NCBI GenBank assembly: GCA_946965045.2
Contig: OX337229.1
Location: forward strand, 3,224,001-3,288,000
Length of the DNA: 64,000 nucleotides
Source: Epithemia pelagica
Taxonomy: Eukaryota; Bacillariophyta; Bacillariophyceae; Surirellales; Surirellaceae
Direction: 5' to 3'
Shown: piece after piece, positions 63,201-64,000 of the stretch
Numbering within the stretch: the stretch's first letter is position 1
How the letters are laid out: each line of letters begins with the position of its first letter
The notes under the pieces: generated by a model
Databases searched by the model: none
What the model was told of the DNA's origin: nothing
What the model saw: only the letters and a program-made list of their open reading frames with translations
Made by a program: the position numbers and the translations under genes

Positions 63201-64000
63201 TTCGGTGCAGGAGCAACAGCGAGTTCTTCGACTAAAGCATTTTCATCTTCAGCTTATCCTACCTCACCGTCAAAAGCTCTAACGGCTTCCAGTTTCAGTG
63301 GGGGATCCACTGGGGCTGCTGTATCCACAAAAATATCGTCGGCTTCAGCTTATCCACCCCTTCCGACGAAGGCCCCGACCTCTTTCGGTTGGGGATCGGC
63401 ATCAGGATCTACTCCCAGCGCTGTACCTGCGAAAACATCGTCGTCATCGGCTTCTGCTCCCACGAACACATCATCCTCAGTGTATCCCCCCGTACCGACA
63501 AAGTCACCGACACCCTTCGGAACTGGGTCGACTGCGGGTTTCTCATCCACCCAGACATCCTTATCTCCAGCATATCCGCCTGCACCGTTGAAGGCCCCGA
63601 CACCGTTCGGTTCAGGGAATAATGTCAGCGGAGCCACAACCATTAGAGAATCGTCTTCTGTAGGATATCCACCTGCGCCATCTCAGGCTCCGACGCCGTA
63701 CAGTATTCCGAAACCAGCATCTGGTTCGTCCCTCAAGCCCAATCAGTCTTCCGCTGGCTTAACGTCACCAACTCTCTCCAAGGGATACCCTCCTACTCCG
63801 TCAAAGGCTCCGTCGCCATTTGGGAAAGCGACAATCAGCAAGACATCGTCGTCTTCCGGATATCCACCTACTCCAGCAACAGCACCTACACCATTTAGCT
63901 CTACATCATCCAGTTCACATTTGAGCACAACGAGATCACAACGTGCTTCATCGCAGTTGAACTCTTCTCCATCGAGATCCAATGCATTGGGCGACAAAAC
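57252..64000 (+). CDS. Giant FG nucleoporin, Nup214-like with EF-hand-like modules and RanBP2 zinc fingers, 3' partial
   Basis: One frame is open from the ATG at 57252 to the window end, at least 2249 residues. Residues 1-420 look like a WD-type propeller (GRLVCLACSDGSLHCYN, VGKTDGTIEICLF, VLSATDGSLSIW), as in Nup214. Residues about 475-715 are FG/FGS repeats. Three modules of about 165 residues follow (coded near 59455, 60036 and 61266), each with an EF-hand-like loop (ALMDPNQTGFLEKEAF; calcium-ligand position 12 not acidic) and an FPELV..LGSTYCEDG half. RanBP2-type zinc fingers (SWKCEVCSVLNKASQLQCGA) lie at 60637-60720 and, degenerate, at 61867-61950. From 62290 on, repeats of YPPTPSKAP and YPPMPAKAP alternate with FG. 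It should act in the nuclear pore's cytoplasmic or basket side. Confidence 0.85.
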   Translation, partial: MSLDENLKFEASPVLQSSGTNPLASTVPSRSGLQWIAVPIDCVGLFYRIEGGSKLQCIRATNGGSTEVLYSIAVPVPVVHLSTCDDGRLVCLACSDGSLHCYNATRDSFSQRWAILNAHSHVVSNLNDSPDRSRDWAASAAGPVRSLHFAPRSYTLLLADAGRQTLTFVQADCNSQPSPQVVDASSSYPVTCAAWVPNNQNNSESPLVAVGKTDGTIEICLFTANADNLLVRKTQLDAPVEEEDEEQGPWVCTHLEWLRGETLAAGYARVNPNEDEDEEEEDADDEEENDDAEHEASFYIITLSSDYAETSRTSLGDVVAFFSVPRNGRHVFYSGCTPTKEGTPLLLVASNVSSDVAVIAHEDEEFGIIDIPEGDNAAAPTDADDEFTFPVGIGVVGSVDGPLLVLSATDGSLSIWRLGVKGNEDFFALPTESLTELSVDPVETSAPDKIPLVSETESTPPDTGVEQSTPTVNPPAFGASTSVAFGSGTKAPSFSFGSPSFSFGSSFGTGSTSTESNAPVFGGTSSLGASSKPVFGVTSMLGSGKTAPTESSGGSSPDGKPASTSIFGSGSKGPVFGANTSMGSGGFGNLANASSDGKPSEATTSIFGAGTKAPIFGSGSSPALGFGSLASTNASSPGKPTEATTSIFGSGSKTPIFGDASASSSGFGGLSSSSPFNAFSGSSPSKVSAAASFAKPLFGTPSAANENPSTTKQVPTRNDREVDAQGQPSDPNPNAEKAVMAFDLADPQKEGKLPVSKLADILDDLGEGFHGEELDALVALIDEKKTGSLDRKAFIDWYVMLSGDTEPRVTKGGDIDLHSEEEEEWKEQMELVKTLFGELGHAGATNLVETKFPELVNGLGSTYCEDGEHGRAKTRLAENGVISLAKFLEWYKRYLFGDDEEHYDEAEEDKPLSPTGTSPTQNLSPERQKASRVFELFVEGDIRKIPVTKLSDILDELGEGFYGEELDKQIALMDPNQTGFLEKEAFVNWYVELSEKAGRSRDGNELELDSEEEDEWNEQVELVQTVFKEMGEKGGLLLGEDKFPELVESLGSTYCEDGDHGRAKKKLTKNGMISYAGFLEWYKNYLFGDDEESYAEEEQEEEEEKPSSLPEGKARPIANWGDTFKTEEGSWKCEVCSVLNKASQLQCGACEAAKPGCAPQKDEKEDTGKGVGSSIGSSGFTFGAAPSKSAETSSIGYSGFTFGGTAPSFGTNASSTESSVASSGFTFGGTAEPFGVKDNSKGVSVGSAGFTFGATASSGYNAATDDGKNDTSQAPSAGSSGFTFGTTSSGKSSRDSVESDKNTGPSPLEPVLGTKAITGKVDDGTGSALTHNPRPEGQRATRVFELFVKGGTRKIPVTKLSDILDELGEGFHGGELDKQIALMDPNQTGFLEKEAFVNWYVELSEKAGRSRDGNELELDSEEEDEWNEQVELVQTVFKEMGEKGGLLLGEDKFPELVESLGSTYCEEGDHGRAKKKLTKNGMISYEGFLEWYKNYLFGDDEESYTEEEQEEEEEKPSSLPEGKARPIANWGDTFKTEEGSWKCEVGSVLNKASQLQCGACEAAKPGCAPQKDEKEDTGKGVGSSIGSSGFTFGAAPSKSAETSSIGSSGFTFGGTAPSFGTNASSVGASGFTFGSNVPSISSGAKVIGSSGFTFGSSNVSTVGAESSSGSTPASVATKTSSSSAYPPTPSKAPTAFGAGCTTGIGASVSSTSPKVSATTGYPPTPSKAPAKFGAGSIATAVPIKVSSSSAYPPMPAKAPKPCATGSTSASAATKTSSSSAYPPTPSKAPTVFGAGSTTGIGASVLSTSPKVSATTGYPPTPSKAPTKFGTGSTATAVPIKVSLSSAYPPMPAKAPKPFSTGSTSASAATKTSSSSAYPPTPSKAPTVFGAGSTTGIVASVLSTSPKVSATTGYPPTPSKAPTKFEAGSTATTVPIKVSSSSAYPPMPAKAPKAFGTGSTADSAATKSSTSPAYPPTPSNAPSPFGAGATASSSTKAFSSSAYPTSPSKALTASSFSGGSTGAAVSTKISSASAYPPLPTKAPTSFGWGSASGSTPSAVPAKTSSSSASAPTNTSSSVYPPVPTKSPTPFGTGSTAGFSSTQTSLSPAYPPAPLKAPTPFGSGNNVSGATTIRESSSVGYPPAPSQAPTPYSIPKPASGSSLKPNQSSAGLTSPTLSKGYPPTPSKAPSPFGKATISKTSSSSGYPPTPATAPTPFSSTSSSSHLSTTRSQRASSQLNSSPSRSNALGDK
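60036..62120 (+). repeat. In-frame duplication of 855 bp within the nucleoporin gene
   Basis: The segment 60036-60890 recurs at 61266-62120 with an offset of exactly 1230 bp (410 codons) and only scattered substitutions. It contains one EF-hand-like module, the acidic linker, the RanBP2 zinc finger and the first FG motifs. Similarity is high at synonymous positions too, so the duplication is recent or maintained by gene conversion. Confidence 0.9.
62290..63150 (+). repeat. Three tandem copies of a 288-bp coding repeat
   Basis: A 96-codon unit is repeated about three times (starting near 62290, 62578 and 62866). Each contains three proline motifs of the type YPPTPSKAP, YPPTPSKAP and YPPMPAKAP with Ser/Thr/Lys spacers. 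Because 288 is a multiple of three, long open frames appear on both strands here; only the frame continuous with 57252 is considered real. Confidence 0.88.

Overview
The window is nuclear DNA of a photosynthetic stramenopile, most likely a pennate diatom. Genes are closely packed on both strands. Introns are few and short (about 60-205 bp), nearly all GT-AG. The glutamyl-tRNA reductase starts with a signal peptide followed by an A/F cleavage context (SITA-FSV), the diatom ASAF-type plastid-targeting signal. A spliceosomal U6 RNA gene lies on the minus strand. No bacterial operon structure, ribosome binding sites or CRISPR arrays are present.

Layout. 1-9072: 5'-truncated TauE/SafE-type transporter, TLDc-domain protein (-), U6 snRNA (-), diphthine synthase Dph5, a small two-repeat protein (-) and a rhomboid protease. 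About 9334-16560: a two-ORF non-LTR retrotransposon (ORF1 plus a reverse transcriptase with a restriction-like endonuclease), ending next to an ASCH-domain ORF that has no start codon. 17116-27924: Integrator subunit 7 (-), a large RIC1-like propeller protein, a Rheb-like small GTPase (-) and a proline-rich membrane protein (-). 28068-28778: a MITE with TTA target duplications. 29283-36538: a small unknown protein, CNOT4/NOT4 ubiquitin ligase (-) and a protein with four Cys/His modules. 36666-50240: six-exon DHX57-like helicase (-), APC7, plastid HEMA (-), a COA7-like Sel1 protein, LYAR and NAC-beta/BTF3. 50445-51039: a second MITE with TA duplications, directly upstream of the ATP synthase assembly factor ATPAF1/ATP11, which carries a GC-AG intron. 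52371-56844: an unknown protein with a PIP-like tail, a plastid-targeted protein (-) and a bZIP factor. 57252 to the window end: one uninterrupted reading frame for a very large nucleoporin.

The nucleoporin is the most unusual object. It joins a Nup214-like N-terminal region, FG repeats, three copies of an EF-hand-like module of about 165 residues, two RanBP2-type zinc fingers (the second lacking a zinc ligand) and a long array of YPPTPSKAP-type repeats. It has grown by recent in-frame duplication: 855 bp copied at 1230-bp spacing, and a 288-bp unit in three tandem copies.

The genes are mostly unlinked housekeeping functions (translation, RNA processing, cell cycle, tetrapyrrole synthesis, mitochondrial assembly). 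They share promoters in head-to-head pairs. A recurrent short element around AGGAGTA / TACTCCT, often palindromic, appears in most intergenic regions but was not noticed inside long coding exons. Exon joins were inferred by reading splice sites and checking frame and family conservation; transcript data would be needed to confirm them.
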